Below are positions 16,763 to 25,010 of a DNA stretch of 59,335 nt, in pieces. Each line of letters starts with the position of its first letter. Position 1 is the first letter of the stretch. The notes below the pieces were generated by a model. That model was not told the DNA's origin. It searched no databases and worked only from the letters and a program-made list of their open reading frames with translations. This DNA comes from Myxococcales bacterium (GTDB lineage Bacteria; Myxococcota_A; Polyangia; Palsa-1104). The stretch lies in contig JAQBQH010000044.1 of the NCBI GenBank assembly GCA_028287105.1, positions 1 through 59,335 on the forward strand, in the 5' to 3' direction. The position numbers were made by a program, and so were the translations under genes.

Positions 16763-18592
16763 ATGCGGGTTCGGTTGGTCAAATCGGCGGTCTGTGTAGT
16801 GGCCTGGGTTTCCGCCCTGGCGCTCGCGCTTGCCTGGAGCGGCGCGCCCACCACCCATTTCATGGTGCTCGCCGCGCTGTTCATCTCCTTCAAGGTCGCC
16901 GCCACCGGCCTGTTCGGCAGCTTCCGCGAGCTGTGGTCGCATACGAGCCTCGAAGATCTCGTGGTGCTGGTGGCGGGCGGGCTCGTGAGCACCGCGCTCC
17001 TGGGAACGCTGCTGCTCCTGGCGCCGTGGCTGGGCTCGCCGCAAATCGCGCTGATCGATGGCGCGCTCTCGCTCGCGTTCGTGGCGACAGCGCGCGTGGC
17101 CCCGCGCATCTATCACGAGATCGTGCGCCCGCTCTGGGCGGCCCGATCGCAAGCAGTGGTGATCGCCGGACGCGCCGACCTGGTGGATCTCGAGCTGCGT
17201 CGACGCCGCCACACCAGCTCCAAGGAGCGCGTCGCGGGGTTGGTGCTCGACGGGCCACCGCTCGACGGTGCGCGCCTGCACCGCCTGCGCGTCCTCGGCC
17301 GCGGCGAGCTGGAAAACCTGATCGAGCGCCATCGCATCAACGAGGTGACGGTCGTGCCGCCGATCTCGCCCGGCTTCTCGAGCGGCTTGCAGAAGCTGTG
17401 CAGCAGGAACCACGTGCCGTTCCGGCCGGCGGCCTCGCTGTTGGCATTGAGCGAGCTCCTTCGTTCCGCCGAGCAGATCCTCGATCGCGCTCCGACGGAG
17501 ACGCACGCGGATCCCGGGCTGCGTGAGGCGATCGCCGACCGCTGCGTGCTCGTGACCGGCGCTGGTGGCTCGATCGGCAGTGAGCTGGCGCTGCAGCTGA
17601 TTCGCTGCCGGCCGCGCAAGCTCATTCTCGTCAGCCGCGGCGAGAACGAGCTATTTCACGCCGAGCGTGCGGTCGCGGCCGCGAACGAGTCGAAGTGCGA
17701 GGTCGAGGGCTACGTCCTCGACGTGCGCTCCGAGGACGCCTTGCAACGGCTGTTCGCGCGCCACTGTCCGGAGCTCGTGTTCCATGCCGCCGCGCACAAG
17801 CATGTACCGCTCATGGAGCGCCATCCGGCCGAGGCAGTGCTCAACAATGTCGGCGGCAGCCGGGTCGTCGCCCAGGCGGCGCACGGCCACGGCGCCGACG
17901 GCTTCATCTTCATCTCCACCGACAAGGCGGTGCGCCCGACCAGCATCATGGGCGCCACCAAGCGGCTGGGGGAGCTCTACGTCCGAGCCATGGCCGCATG
18001 CTCTACCACCCGCTTCGTGTCGGTGCGCTTCGGCAACGTCCTCGGCTCCAACGGCAGTGTGCTGCCGATCTTCATCGATCAGGTACACCGCGGCGGACCG
18101 ATCACCGTCACGCACCCGGAGATGACGCGCTACTTCATGTCGATCCCCGAAGCCTGCGGCCTGGTCCTGGACGCCGCGGCACGCGGCCGCGGTGGCGAGC
18201 TGTTCGTCCTCGATATGGGGCGTCCGACGCGCATCGTCGACCTGGCCGAGCGCGTGATCGAGCGCGCCGGCCTGCGCCCCGGCGAGGACGTTCCCATCAC
18301 CTTCTCCGGGGCACGGCCGGGCGAGAAGCTGGTCGAGGAGCTGATGTCCGAGAGCGAGCGTGCCGGCGCCAGCTTCGACAACGGCGTGTGGAAGGTCTAC
18401 ATCCCGGAGCCGCCGCTCGACCACCTCAACGCGCAGCTCGACGCCCTGCTCGAAGTGGCGCGCCTGGGCGACGACGTCGCGGTGCTACGGCAGCTCTCGC
18501 GAATCCTGCCCGACTTCGGCGCCGGCTGCCCCGACCGCGACGACTCCGGTTCCGGCCTGACCACCGACTCGCCGGCGCTGGCGGTGATGTGA
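16763..18592 (+). CDS. Membrane NDP-sugar 4,6-dehydratase (CapD/WbpM/PglF family)
   Basis: Codes for 609 residues. Three to four N-terminal hydrophobic segments and a CoA-binding-like Rossmann domain precede the catalytic short-chain dehydrogenase domain. That domain starts at TGAGGSIG (265-272), and the active-site motif is MGATK (Met396, Lys400), the Met-x3-Lys variant typical of UDP-GlcNAc 4,6-dehydratases instead of Tyr-x3-Lys. The product would be a 4-keto-6-deoxy sugar nucleotide, a fitting substrate for the aminotransferase at 3202. The acyl carrier protein gene begins two bases after the stop, so polysaccharide and acyl/peptide modules probably share a transcript. Confidence 0.88.
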   Translation: MRVRLVKSAVCVVAWVSALALALAWSGAPTTHFMVLAALFISFKVAATGLFGSFRELWSHTSLEDLVVLVAGGLVSTALLGTLLLLAPWLGSPQIALIDGALSLAFVATARVAPRIYHEIVRPLWAARSQAVVIAGRADLVDLELRRRRHTSSKERVAGLVLDGPPLDGARLHRLRVLGRGELENLIERHRINEVTVVPPISPGFSSGLQKLCSRNHVPFRPAASLLALSELLRSAEQILDRAPTETHADPGLREAIADRCVLVTGAGGSIGSELALQLIRCRPRKLILVSRGENELFHAERAVAAANESKCEVEGYVLDVRSEDALQRLFARHCPELVFHAAAHKHVPLMERHPAEAVLNNVGGSRVVAQAAHGHGADGFIFISTDKAVRPTSIMGATKRLGELYVRAMAACSTTRFVSVRFGNVLGSNGSVLPIFIDQVHRGGPITVTHPEMTRYFMSIPEACGLVLDAAARGRGGELFVLDMGRPTRIVDLAERVIERAGLRPGEDVPITFSGARPGEKLVEELMSESERAGASFDNGVWKVYIPEPPLDHLNAQLDALLEVARLGDDVAVLRQLSRILPDFGAGCPDRDDSGSGLTTDSPALAVM

Positions 18593-18594
18593 GG

Positions 18595-18882
18595 ATGACC
18601 ATGTCCGATCTCGACCGCCGCATCGCCGATCTGGTGCTCTCGTATGCACAGACGCCTCCGCGGGCGCCCCTGTCGGCGTCGCTGTCGCTGCGCCGCGATC
18701 TGTCCATCGATTCACTCTCGCTGGTTTCCTTGACGCTGCGCCTGGGCGACGAGCTGCACGTCGACCTGGTGGAGCGTGGCCTCGATCTCAGTCGACTGGA
18801 CACCGTAGGCGACCTGATTGCACTTGCCCGATCGTTTCACACCGAAGGAGGAGACCATGGAAAGCCGACCGCTTCACGATAG
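18595..18882 (+). CDS. Acyl carrier protein
   Basis: Codes for 95 residues; ATG 18595 or the ATG at 18601 could be the start. The DSL motif (Asp39-Ser40-Leu41) is the phosphopantetheine attachment site, followed by the helix LVSLTLRLGDEL usual for ACPs. It should carry an acyl or aminoacyl thioester, presumably loaded by the AMP-forming ligase at 21771-23366. An ACP beside an AMP ligase and paired hydrolases also occurs in exosortase-A-type polysaccharide loci. The gene overlaps the start of the small peptide gene by 26 bases. Confidence 0.85.
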   Translation: MTMSDLDRRIADLVLSYAQTPPRAPLSASLSLRRDLSIDSLSLVSLTLRLGDELHVDLVERGLDLSRLDTVGDLIALARSFHTEGGDHGKPTASR

Positions 18883-19015
18883 TGAGAATGTCGTTCCCGG
18901 CAATCCGCCCGACGAGACGTCGCCCGGCGAAGAGAGCGAATCCGATGGCGAGCTGCGCGTCGTCGTTCGCAAGCTGAAGCTGCCGGTGCGCCCGCGCGGC
19001 GTCCTGGCTGACTAG
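18857..19015 (+). CDS. 52-residue peptide, candidate precursor or carrier peptide
   Basis: Starts at ATG 18857 after GAAGGAGGAG (18844-18853), a strong ribosome-binding site inside the ACP gene, and ends 12 bases before the hydrolase gene. The first 32 residues are acidic and rich in Glu, Asp, Ser, Pro and Gly. The last 20 switch to a basic segment, RVVVRKLKLPVRPRG, ending GVLAD. There is no Cys, Tyr, Trp or Phe. Third-position GC is high in the basic half, supporting coding. The acidic-leader and basic-tail layout, with RRE-like proteins nearby, suggests a modified peptide whose Arg, Lys or Pro residues are the targets. I do not recognise a family, and a small accessory protein is possible. 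Confidence 0.65.
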   Translation: MESRPLHDSENVVPGNPPDETSPGEESESDGELRVVVRKLKLPVRPRGVLAD

Positions 19016-19027
19016 CCCGCCAAGGCC

Positions 19028-20773
19028 ATGAACCCCGCCTGCCGCCCCACCGCGCCGTTCTACTTCGGCAGCGACGATCGCGCGCTATTCGGCTGGTATC
19101 ACCCGCCGATTGGACCGGCGCGCCGCGCCGGCGTGGTCGTGTGCAATCCGATCGGAGACGATTACATCCGAGCGCACCGCGCGCTGCGCCATCTGGCAGA
19201 ACGGCTGGCCCAGGCCGGCTTTGCCGTAGTGCGTTTCGATTTCCACGGCACCGGTGACTCGGCCGGCGACGAGCGCCAGCGCGAGCGCGTGCGCACCTGG
19301 ATCGGCGACATCGGCCGCGCCGTCGACGAGCTGCGCCGGCGCAGCGGCGTCACCGAGGTGGCGCTCGCAGGGTTGCGCCTGGGAGCGACCCTGGCGGCGG
19401 CGGCCGCGGCCGAGCGCGGCGACATCGACAGCTTGATCTTGTGGAGCCCCTACCTATCCGGTCGCGGCTACATCGACGAGACGACCCGGCTGCACAAGAT
19501 GCACAAGATGCTGGAGCCGCGGAGCTTCGCCGCCGAGCCGCGCGACTGGCAGCCGGGCGGGGCGGAGGCGCTCGGCTTCCTCCTCACGGCCGAGACGGTG
19601 CGTGACCTCGAGCGCGTCGATCTCATGAAGGTGGTGCGCCCGGCGCGGCGCGCGCTCATCGTCGGCGCCGGCAATGTCGCGAGCGAGGAGGCGCTGCTTG
19701 GTCACTTGCGCGCAACCGGAGTCGCGGTCGATTACCGTCACCTGCCCGGGCACAAGTTCCTCATCACGAGCCCGCACACGGCCGCCCTGCCCGATCCGGT
19801 GCTCGACGCCATGGTCGAGTGGATCGGCGGGCAGCACACCCGGCCCCTGCCGGTGCCGCGGCCGTCCGTCGACGAAACGCCAATGGCCACCACCTTTTTC
19901 GAGGAGCCGATGGTCTTCGGCGCCGGCGACGCGCTCTTCGGCATCCTGACGCGCCCGCCCGAGGAGCTGCGCGACCGCGAGCGCCCGGCCATCCTCCTGC
20001 TCTCGGCGGGCACGGTCCACCGCATCGGCCCGCACCGCTTCTACGTGACCCTCGCCCGTCGCTGGGCGCGGCTCGGCTTCCACGTCTTGCGGGTCGATCT
20101 CTCCGGCATCGGCGACAGCGCCGCCGGCGCGGGCTGCCCCGAGAATCTCTGCTACCCGAAGAGTGGCCTCGCCGACGTGCAGGCGGCCATGAACGCGCTG
20201 GAGGACTCCCTCGGGGTCCGGCGCTTCGTGCTCGCGGGCTTGTGCTCGGGCGGCGACCTCACCTTCCAGACCGGCATGCGCGACCGGCGCGTGGCCGGCG
20301 CGGTCATCATCAACCCGCGCACGTTCTGCGTGCACGACCTGGAGCTCGTCGAGAACTACAAGCGCGCGCGCTTCTATTTCGATTCGCTCTTCGACCGGCA
20401 GCGCCTCTGGCGCCTGTTGCGCGGCGACGTGGCGATCGGACAAGCGCTGGGCCTCGTCCTCTCCAACGTGCGCCGCATCTGGCGCCACCAGCGCCGCCTG
20501 CAATCGCCGGACGGACCGGTCAACGACGTGCCCTCCTGCTTGCGCGCGATGGCCGACGCCGGCGTCGACACCCTGCTCGTCGCCAGCGAGCACGATCCCG
20601 GCGTCGAGTACGTCGACCGTCACTTCGGCCGCGGCATGCGCGCGCTCGCCAGGGTGTCGAGATTCCGGCGCGCCGACTTCCCCGGCACCGACCACACGTT
20701 CACGTCGCTGTTCGCGCAGGAGCTGGTGGCCGACACGATCAGCGATCACCTCACGCGGCGGTACCTCGAATGA
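19028..20773 (+). CDS. Fused double alpha/beta-hydrolase (exosortase-A-associated hydrolase-like)
   Basis: Codes for 581 residues: two alpha/beta-hydrolase domains in one chain (about 10-275 and 290-580). Both resemble the two separate hydrolases found with exosortase-A polysaccharide loci. The nucleophile elbow of the first reads GLRLG, with Arg117 where Ser is expected, although a His remains at 242. The second reads GLCSG, with Cys406 as nucleophile and His556 in GTDHTF. The first half is thus probably non-hydrolytic, while the second could be a Cys-dependent hydrolase or acyltransferase. An acyl-ACP or acyl-peptide substrate is inferred from neighbours. Confidence 0.8.
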   Translation: MNPACRPTAPFYFGSDDRALFGWYHPPIGPARRAGVVVCNPIGDDYIRAHRALRHLAERLAQAGFAVVRFDFHGTGDSAGDERQRERVRTWIGDIGRAVDELRRRSGVTEVALAGLRLGATLAAAAAAERGDIDSLILWSPYLSGRGYIDETTRLHKMHKMLEPRSFAAEPRDWQPGGAEALGFLLTAETVRDLERVDLMKVVRPARRALIVGAGNVASEEALLGHLRATGVAVDYRHLPGHKFLITSPHTAALPDPVLDAMVEWIGGQHTRPLPVPRPSVDETPMATTFFEEPMVFGAGDALFGILTRPPEELRDRERPAILLLSAGTVHRIGPHRFYVTLARRWARLGFHVLRVDLSGIGDSAAGAGCPENLCYPKSGLADVQAAMNALEDSLGVRRFVLAGLCSGGDLTFQTGMRDRRVAGAVIINPRTFCVHDLELVENYKRARFYFDSLFDRQRLWRLLRGDVAIGQALGLVLSNVRRIWRHQRRLQSPDGPVNDVPSCLRAMADAGVDTLLVASEHDPGVEYVDRHFGRGMRALARVSRFRRADFPGTDHTFTSLFAQELVADTISDHLTRRYLE

Positions 20774-21774
20774 GGGTCCAGGCCTTCGCGGCCCTCGTGG
20801 CCAAAGCAGCGCTGGTGCCGTTCGCCTACGACGCGGCGGCGCTCGGCGACGAGGACGTCGAGATCGAGGTGTCGCACTGCGGCCTGTGCCACTCGGACGT
20901 TCATCTCATCGACGACGCGTGGAACCGCAGCACCTATCCGCTCGTCCCAGGACACGAGGTGGTCGGCCGCGTCGTCGCCGTCGGGCGCGCGGTCACCCAC
21001 CTCGCCGTCGGTGCGCGAGTCGGCGTCGGCTGGCAGCGCAGCGCCTGCTTCGCATGCGATCGCTGCTTGGCCGGTCACGAGAACCTGTGCGCCGCGCAAC
21101 AGGCGACCTGCATCGGTCACCACGGAGGCCTCGGCGAACGGCTGCGCACCGACGCGCGCTTCGCCTTCGCCTTGCCCGACGGCATGGAGTCGGCCGAGGC
21201 CGCGCCGCTCCTGTGCGGCGGCGTGACCGTCTTCGCGCCGCTGCGCCGCTACGGCGCCGACGCCAAGCGCACGGTCGGCGTCATCGGCGTAGGCGGGCTC
21301 GGACACCTGGCCGTCCGCTTCGCCGCCGCCTTTGGCTGCGAGGTCGTGGCGTTCACCTCGTCGCCCGACAAGCGGAAGGAGCTCCACGCCATGGGCGCGC
21401 ACGAGGTGCAGAGCTCGACCGACGCGCGCGCTCTCAGAGGCCTCGCCGATCGCATCGATCTTCTGATCTCGACGGTGCCGGCGCGCCTCGATTGGATCCT
21501 GTATCTGCAAGCGCTGCGACCCAACGGCGTGCTCTGCCTCGTCGGCGCCTCGCCGGGCCTCTTGCAGGTGCCCGCGGCGCAGCTTCTGACCGGGCAGAAG
21601 TCGATCTGCGGCTCCGACATCGGCGATCGCGGGACGATGGTCGAGATGCTGCGCTTCGCCGCGCGCCACCGCATCGTCCCGACGGTGGAGACGCGCCCGA
21701 TGCAGGACGTGAACCTCGGCATCGAGCGCCTCCGCGCCAACCAGGCCCGCTACCGCATCGTCCTCGAGAACTAA
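20770..21774 (+). CDS. Zinc-dependent alcohol dehydrogenase (cinnamyl-alcohol-dehydrogenase-like)
   Basis: Codes for 334 residues. Cys40 in GLCHSD and His62-Glu63 in PGHEV bind the catalytic zinc. The four Cys residues between SACFAC and HENLC bind the structural zinc. GVGGLGHLA is the NAD(P)-binding loop. Members reduce aldehydes or oxidise alcohols. The start overlaps the hydrolase stop (ATGA). Its last four bases overlap the end of the converging ligase gene. In this setting it may reduce an aldehyde released from, or formed on, the acyl carrier or peptide; this is inference. Confidence 0.88.
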   Translation: MRVQAFAALVAKAALVPFAYDAAALGDEDVEIEVSHCGLCHSDVHLIDDAWNRSTYPLVPGHEVVGRVVAVGRAVTHLAVGARVGVGWQRSACFACDRCLAGHENLCAAQQATCIGHHGGLGERLRTDARFAFALPDGMESAEAAPLLCGGVTVFAPLRRYGADAKRTVGVIGVGGLGHLAVRFAAAFGCEVVAFTSSPDKRKELHAMGAHEVQSSTDARALRGLADRIDLLISTVPARLDWILYLQALRPNGVLCLVGASPGLLQVPAAQLLTGQKSICGSDIGDRGTMVEMLRFAARHRIVPTVETRPMQDVNLGIERLRANQARYRIVLEN

Positions 21775-23366
21775 TTCACCCGCTGGAGCTGCGTGCGCCC
21801 GCGATGCTCCTTGAAGGCGTCGAAGAGCGGCAAAAGGTGACGCCGCTGCACCTTGCCCGTGTGCGTGCGCGGAATCGGCTGCGCCCCGTGCAGGACGACC
21901 CTGGGCCGCAGCTCCACGGGCAACCGCTCGATGGCGCCGAGGAGGCGCGTCTCGAGCCCATCCGGCACGAGATCGATCTCGACGTAGGCGCCGATCTCCT
22001 CGCCCTGCAGCGTGTGCGGGAAGCCGACGATGGCCACGCGCCCCACCAACTCGGGGAGCTCCGCCAACAGCCGGTTCTCGACGGCAACCGGGCTGTATTT
22101 CTCGCCACCGCGGATGATGATCTCTTTGAGGCGGCCGGTGACGTAGAAGTGCGGTCGCCCACCGTGCATGCGAAACAATCCCTGGTCGCCGGTACGCAGC
22201 CAATCGCCGTACAGCGCCTGCCTGGTGGCGGCCGGGTCGCGAAAGTACGACAGCATGCGGGAGGGTCCGCGCACGCACAGCTCGCCACGATCGCCGTCGC
22301 CGCGCGGCTCGCCCGCTTCGTCGCGAACGCTGACTTCGGTGCCGGCCAGAGGCGGGCCCACCGACGGGAGCTCGTCGCCATAGAGGAGCGCTCGACGGTC
22401 GCCGTCGTCCGAAAACGGGCTCGTGCAGCAGGCGAAGTTGGTGTACTCCGACAGGCCCCAGCCGTGGACCAGCGGCACCGCGGTCTCGGCCTCGAAGCGG
22501 CGCGCCACGTCGGCGGCGAGCGGCGCCGACGAGACCAGCAGCGCCCGTAGCGACGGCACGTCGGCCCGCTGGAGATGCGTCTGCAGCAACAGTGGCAAGA
22601 GGTTCGGGGTCAGGCTGGCGTACTCGACCGCCTGCGCGCGTGCGACCTCGGCCCACGCCAGCGGATCGAAGCGCTCGGTGAACACCAGGTGGCCGCCCGT
22701 CGTCAGCGCGGTCATCAGGCCGAAGCCGAGCGCGTGCGCGTGATACAGTGGCAGCACCGCCAGCTGCGTGGCGCCGACGAGGCCAAAGTTTCGCGCCATG
22801 CCCCAGGCGTTGGCCAAGAGGTTGCGCTGGCTCAAGGTCACACCCTTGGGCAGGCCGGTGGTGCCCGAGGTGTATAAGATGATCGCGGCCGCGTCGCCGA
22901 GGGCGCTCGTCGTCGGCAGCGGCGCGGTCGGCGCCGGCAGCGGCGCGGTCGGCACCGGGCCGAAACCCTCGTCGAACGAGCGCACGAACTCGAGCGCCGT
23001 GGTCGGGACGGCGCCGGCCAGGTCGGGCGCCGCCACCAGGCCGCGCACACCCGCATGGTCCAGGATGTGTCGCCAATCGGCGCTCGAGGTCGCGTTGAGC
23101 GGCACCGCCACCGCGCCGATGCGCCAGATGGCGAGCAGCCAGACCGGCACGTCGAGACCATTGGGCGCGCCAATCGCCACGCGGTCGCCGGTGCCGACGC
23201 CGAGCCGCTGCAGCGTCGCCGCGGCCCGCTCGACCCGTTCGCGCAGCTCCTGACGGAACAGCTGACCGACGAGCGTGCGCCCGCGGTAGAAGGTGAGCGC
23301 GGGCGTAGCCCGGTCGGAACCGCGGCCCAGCCGCGCCAGCAATGTCGGAACGTCCTCGAAGATCAT
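21771..23366 (-). CDS. AMP-forming acyl ligase (ANL superfamily)
   Basis: Codes for 531 residues from ATG 23364-23366. The ATP loop YTSGTTGLPKG, the GWGLSE motif, GDWLRTGD and the hinge GRLKEIIIRGGEKYSP are intact, as is the C-terminal Lys in RTHTGK that catalyses adenylation. It should activate a carboxylic acid as acyl-AMP and pass it to CoA or to the ACP encoded at 18595. Exosortase-A loci carry a similar ligase next to an ACP. It is the last gene of the leftward arm, 11 bases after the cysteine-protease-like gene. Confidence 0.88.
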   Translation of the reverse strand: MIFEDVPTLLARLGRGSDRATPALTFYRGRTLVGQLFRQELRERVERAAATLQRLGVGTGDRVAIGAPNGLDVPVWLLAIWRIGAVAVPLNATSSADWRHILDHAGVRGLVAAPDLAGAVPTTALEFVRSFDEGFGPVPTAPLPAPTAPLPTTSALGDAAAIILYTSGTTGLPKGVTLSQRNLLANAWGMARNFGLVGATQLAVLPLYHAHALGFGLMTALTTGGHLVFTERFDPLAWAEVARAQAVEYASLTPNLLPLLLQTHLQRADVPSLRALLVSSAPLAADVARRFEAETAVPLVHGWGLSEYTNFACCTSPFSDDGDRRALLYGDELPSVGPPLAGTEVSVRDEAGEPRGDGDRGELCVRGPSRMLSYFRDPAATRQALYGDWLRTGDQGLFRMHGGRPHFYVTGRLKEIIIRGGEKYSPVAVENRLLAELPELVGRVAIVGFPHTLQGEEIGAYVEIDLVPDGLETRLLGAIERLPVELRPRVVLHGAQPIPRTHTGKVQRRHLLPLFDAFKEHRGRTQLQRVN

Positions 23367-23377
23367 CGGCACTCTCC

Positions 23378-23965
23378 TCAACGGGCCAACATGAACGCGT
23401 ACTCGTAGCGCTCCTTGAGACGGTCGGAGATCACGTTCAACGCCCCGACATCGAAGCGCCAATCGAGGTCGGGCGCGATCTCCTCGAGCGCCGTGATGCC
23501 GAAGTAGAGCGGCTCGAAACCCATCTTGATGTAGGCCTCGGCGTAGCTCGATGCGATGGCCGGCTCGTCCGCGAAGACGGCGTCGCGATGACCGAGCCCT
23601 TCGAAGCTCGACTTGGAGAAGGCGCCGATCTGTCCGCGCTCGTTCCAGTACAGGGTCACGCAATGGCCGCACTCCTCGCCCGCCGGGTCGCGCCGGTGGA
23701 TGGCGAGCAGCCGCCGCTTGACGTCGCAAAAGAGCAGCTCGAGCAGGCCGTAGCTCAGGATGGCGGAGTCGATGCAGGTGATGCGCCGGCCATGCAGCGA
23801 CGAGCGCGCCGAGCGAATCTGGTAGTGCGTTCGCCATTCGGCCAGATAACCGAACCAGTCGATGACGTGGCGGATGTCCTCGGGCTCCTCGAAACCGGCA
23901 GGTGCGATCTCGCGCAGCCGCGTCAAGTCCTTCGCACCCCAGCCGAGCGCCTGCGCGTCGTTCAC
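23378..23965 (-). CDS. Possible papain/transglutaminase-fold protein
   Basis: Codes for 195 residues from a GTG start; no ATG is available nearby. Cys64 in RRITCIDSA begins a helix (ILSYGLLELL). His101 in ECGHCVTLYW sits at the start of a strand, and Asp93 and a hairpin with SKSSF lie close. Cys on a helix followed by His on a strand is the transglutaminase/papain order, so a peptidase or acyl-transfer role is possible. This is a pattern argument only and I recognise no named family. It is sandwiched between the oxidase genes and the ligase gene in the same direction, so it likely acts on the same substrate. Confidence 0.6.
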   Translation of the reverse strand: MNDAQALGWGAKDLTRLREIAPAGFEEPEDIRHVIDWFGYLAEWRTHYQIRSARSSLHGRRITCIDSAILSYGLLELLFCDVKRRLLAIHRRDPAGEECGHCVTLYWNERGQIGAFSKSSFEGLGHRDAVFADEPAIASSYAEAYIKMGFEPLYFGITALEEIAPDLDWRFDVGALNVISDRLKERYEYAFMLAR

Positions 23966-23996
23966 GATTGCGGTCTCCCCCCGGCTCCCGCGCGCC

Positions 23997-25001
23997 TCAG
24001 CCCGTCCCCAGATCCGACGGCGGGCGCGGCGATGCCGTGAGCCGACCGTACGCGGTGTCGATGCCGTCCATGAACAGCGTCAGGTGCTCCGCCATGAAGC
24101 GCGTCGTTTCGAGCGCGTCGCACGCCTCGCGCCGCGTCAACGGCGGCGCGCTGGCGCACATCTCGGCGAAGACGCTCTCGTGCCCGAGCTTCTGATCGGC
24201 CTGGGTGTGCGCGATGAAGGATGCGATCAGCCTGTCGGTGTACGGGTAATGCGTCCGCATGGCGTCGTAGAAGCGATCGACCGATTGGCCCTCCGCGGCG
24301 TCGCCGGTGTTCTCGGTCATCTGCAACAGCTCGTTGCCGGCGTAATAGGCGAACGAGCTGCGCTGCGCCGTCTCGGACAGAAAGTTCACCAGCGCGCGCG
24401 TCGAAGGCAGCGGCTGCGAACGTACGATGACGTCGTCGTCGAAGAGGCTGCGCAGCCCTTTTCGATAGATGTCGCCGTGCGTGTACTCCTCGATGAAGTG
24501 GCGCGCCAGGTGCGGCATCATCGTCTCGGTGGCGTTGGCCGCAGCGACCGCCATGTGCTCGTACGCGCCCTCGATGTAGTGGTACTTCTCGAACGCGAAA
24601 CCGAGCACCTGCGCGCGGCTGGCGCGCCCGCTGACGATCCGCTCCCACAGCGGATGTTGGTAGACCGGCTCGAGCCAGTGCTCTACGTAGCGGCGGTGCA
24701 GCGCGTAGAACTCGCGGCCGGTCATGGCGTGCGGGTCTGCGTCGTCGGGCGCGACGAGCGCCACGACGCCCGTGCGTCGGAGCTCCTCGGTCAGCGAGCG
24801 TACCCGCGCGGGCTCGACGGCGACCTGGTCGGCGATGCCGTCGAGGCCGGTCTTGCCGTCGAGAAACGGATAGATCTTGCCGAACAAGAGGGCGGCGCCG
24901 CCCTCGAGCGTGATCTCCTCGCGCAGGTACTCGATCACCACGCGGTCCTCGAGATACGAAATCTTGGCGGTGCGCTTCAAGAGCGGGAGGTCGGCGTTCA
25001 T
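23997..25001 (-). CDS. Winged-helix (PqqD/RRE-like) plus haem-oxygenase-like dimetal oxidase, copy 1
   Basis: Codes for 334 residues. Residues about 10-85 look like the winged-helix peptide-binding element of RiPP enzymes: strands DRVVIEYL and EITLEG, then LDGKTGLDGIA and a helix ending RRTGVVAL. Residues about 95-320 form an all-helical PqqC/TenA/haem-oxygenase-like domain. Its ligand set is plausible for a di-iron oxidase: Glu144 with His149, Glu171/Glu172 with His175 (EExxH), and Asp269 with His274 (Dx4H). Such domains carry out O2-dependent N-oxygenation, C-C cleavage or desaturation. It lies 9 bases after its paralogue. RRE and metal assignments are my pattern reading. Confidence 0.72.
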   Translation of the reverse strand: MNADLPLLKRTAKISYLEDRVVIEYLREEITLEGGAALLFGKIYPFLDGKTGLDGIADQVAVEPARVRSLTEELRRTGVVALVAPDDADPHAMTGREFYALHRRYVEHWLEPVYQHPLWERIVSGRASRAQVLGFAFEKYHYIEGAYEHMAVAAANATETMMPHLARHFIEEYTHGDIYRKGLRSLFDDDVIVRSQPLPSTRALVNFLSETAQRSSFAYYAGNELLQMTENTGDAAEGQSVDRFYDAMRTHYPYTDRLIASFIAHTQADQKLGHESVFAEMCASAPPLTRREACDALETTRFMAEHLTLFMDGIDTAYGRLTASPRPPSDLGTG

Positions 25002-25010
25002 GGCGGGCTC

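Noticed and set aside
16594-17109. N-terminal extension of the export protein
   Set aside because: It would lie opposite the dehydratase start, and the signal peptide begins cleanly at 16593.
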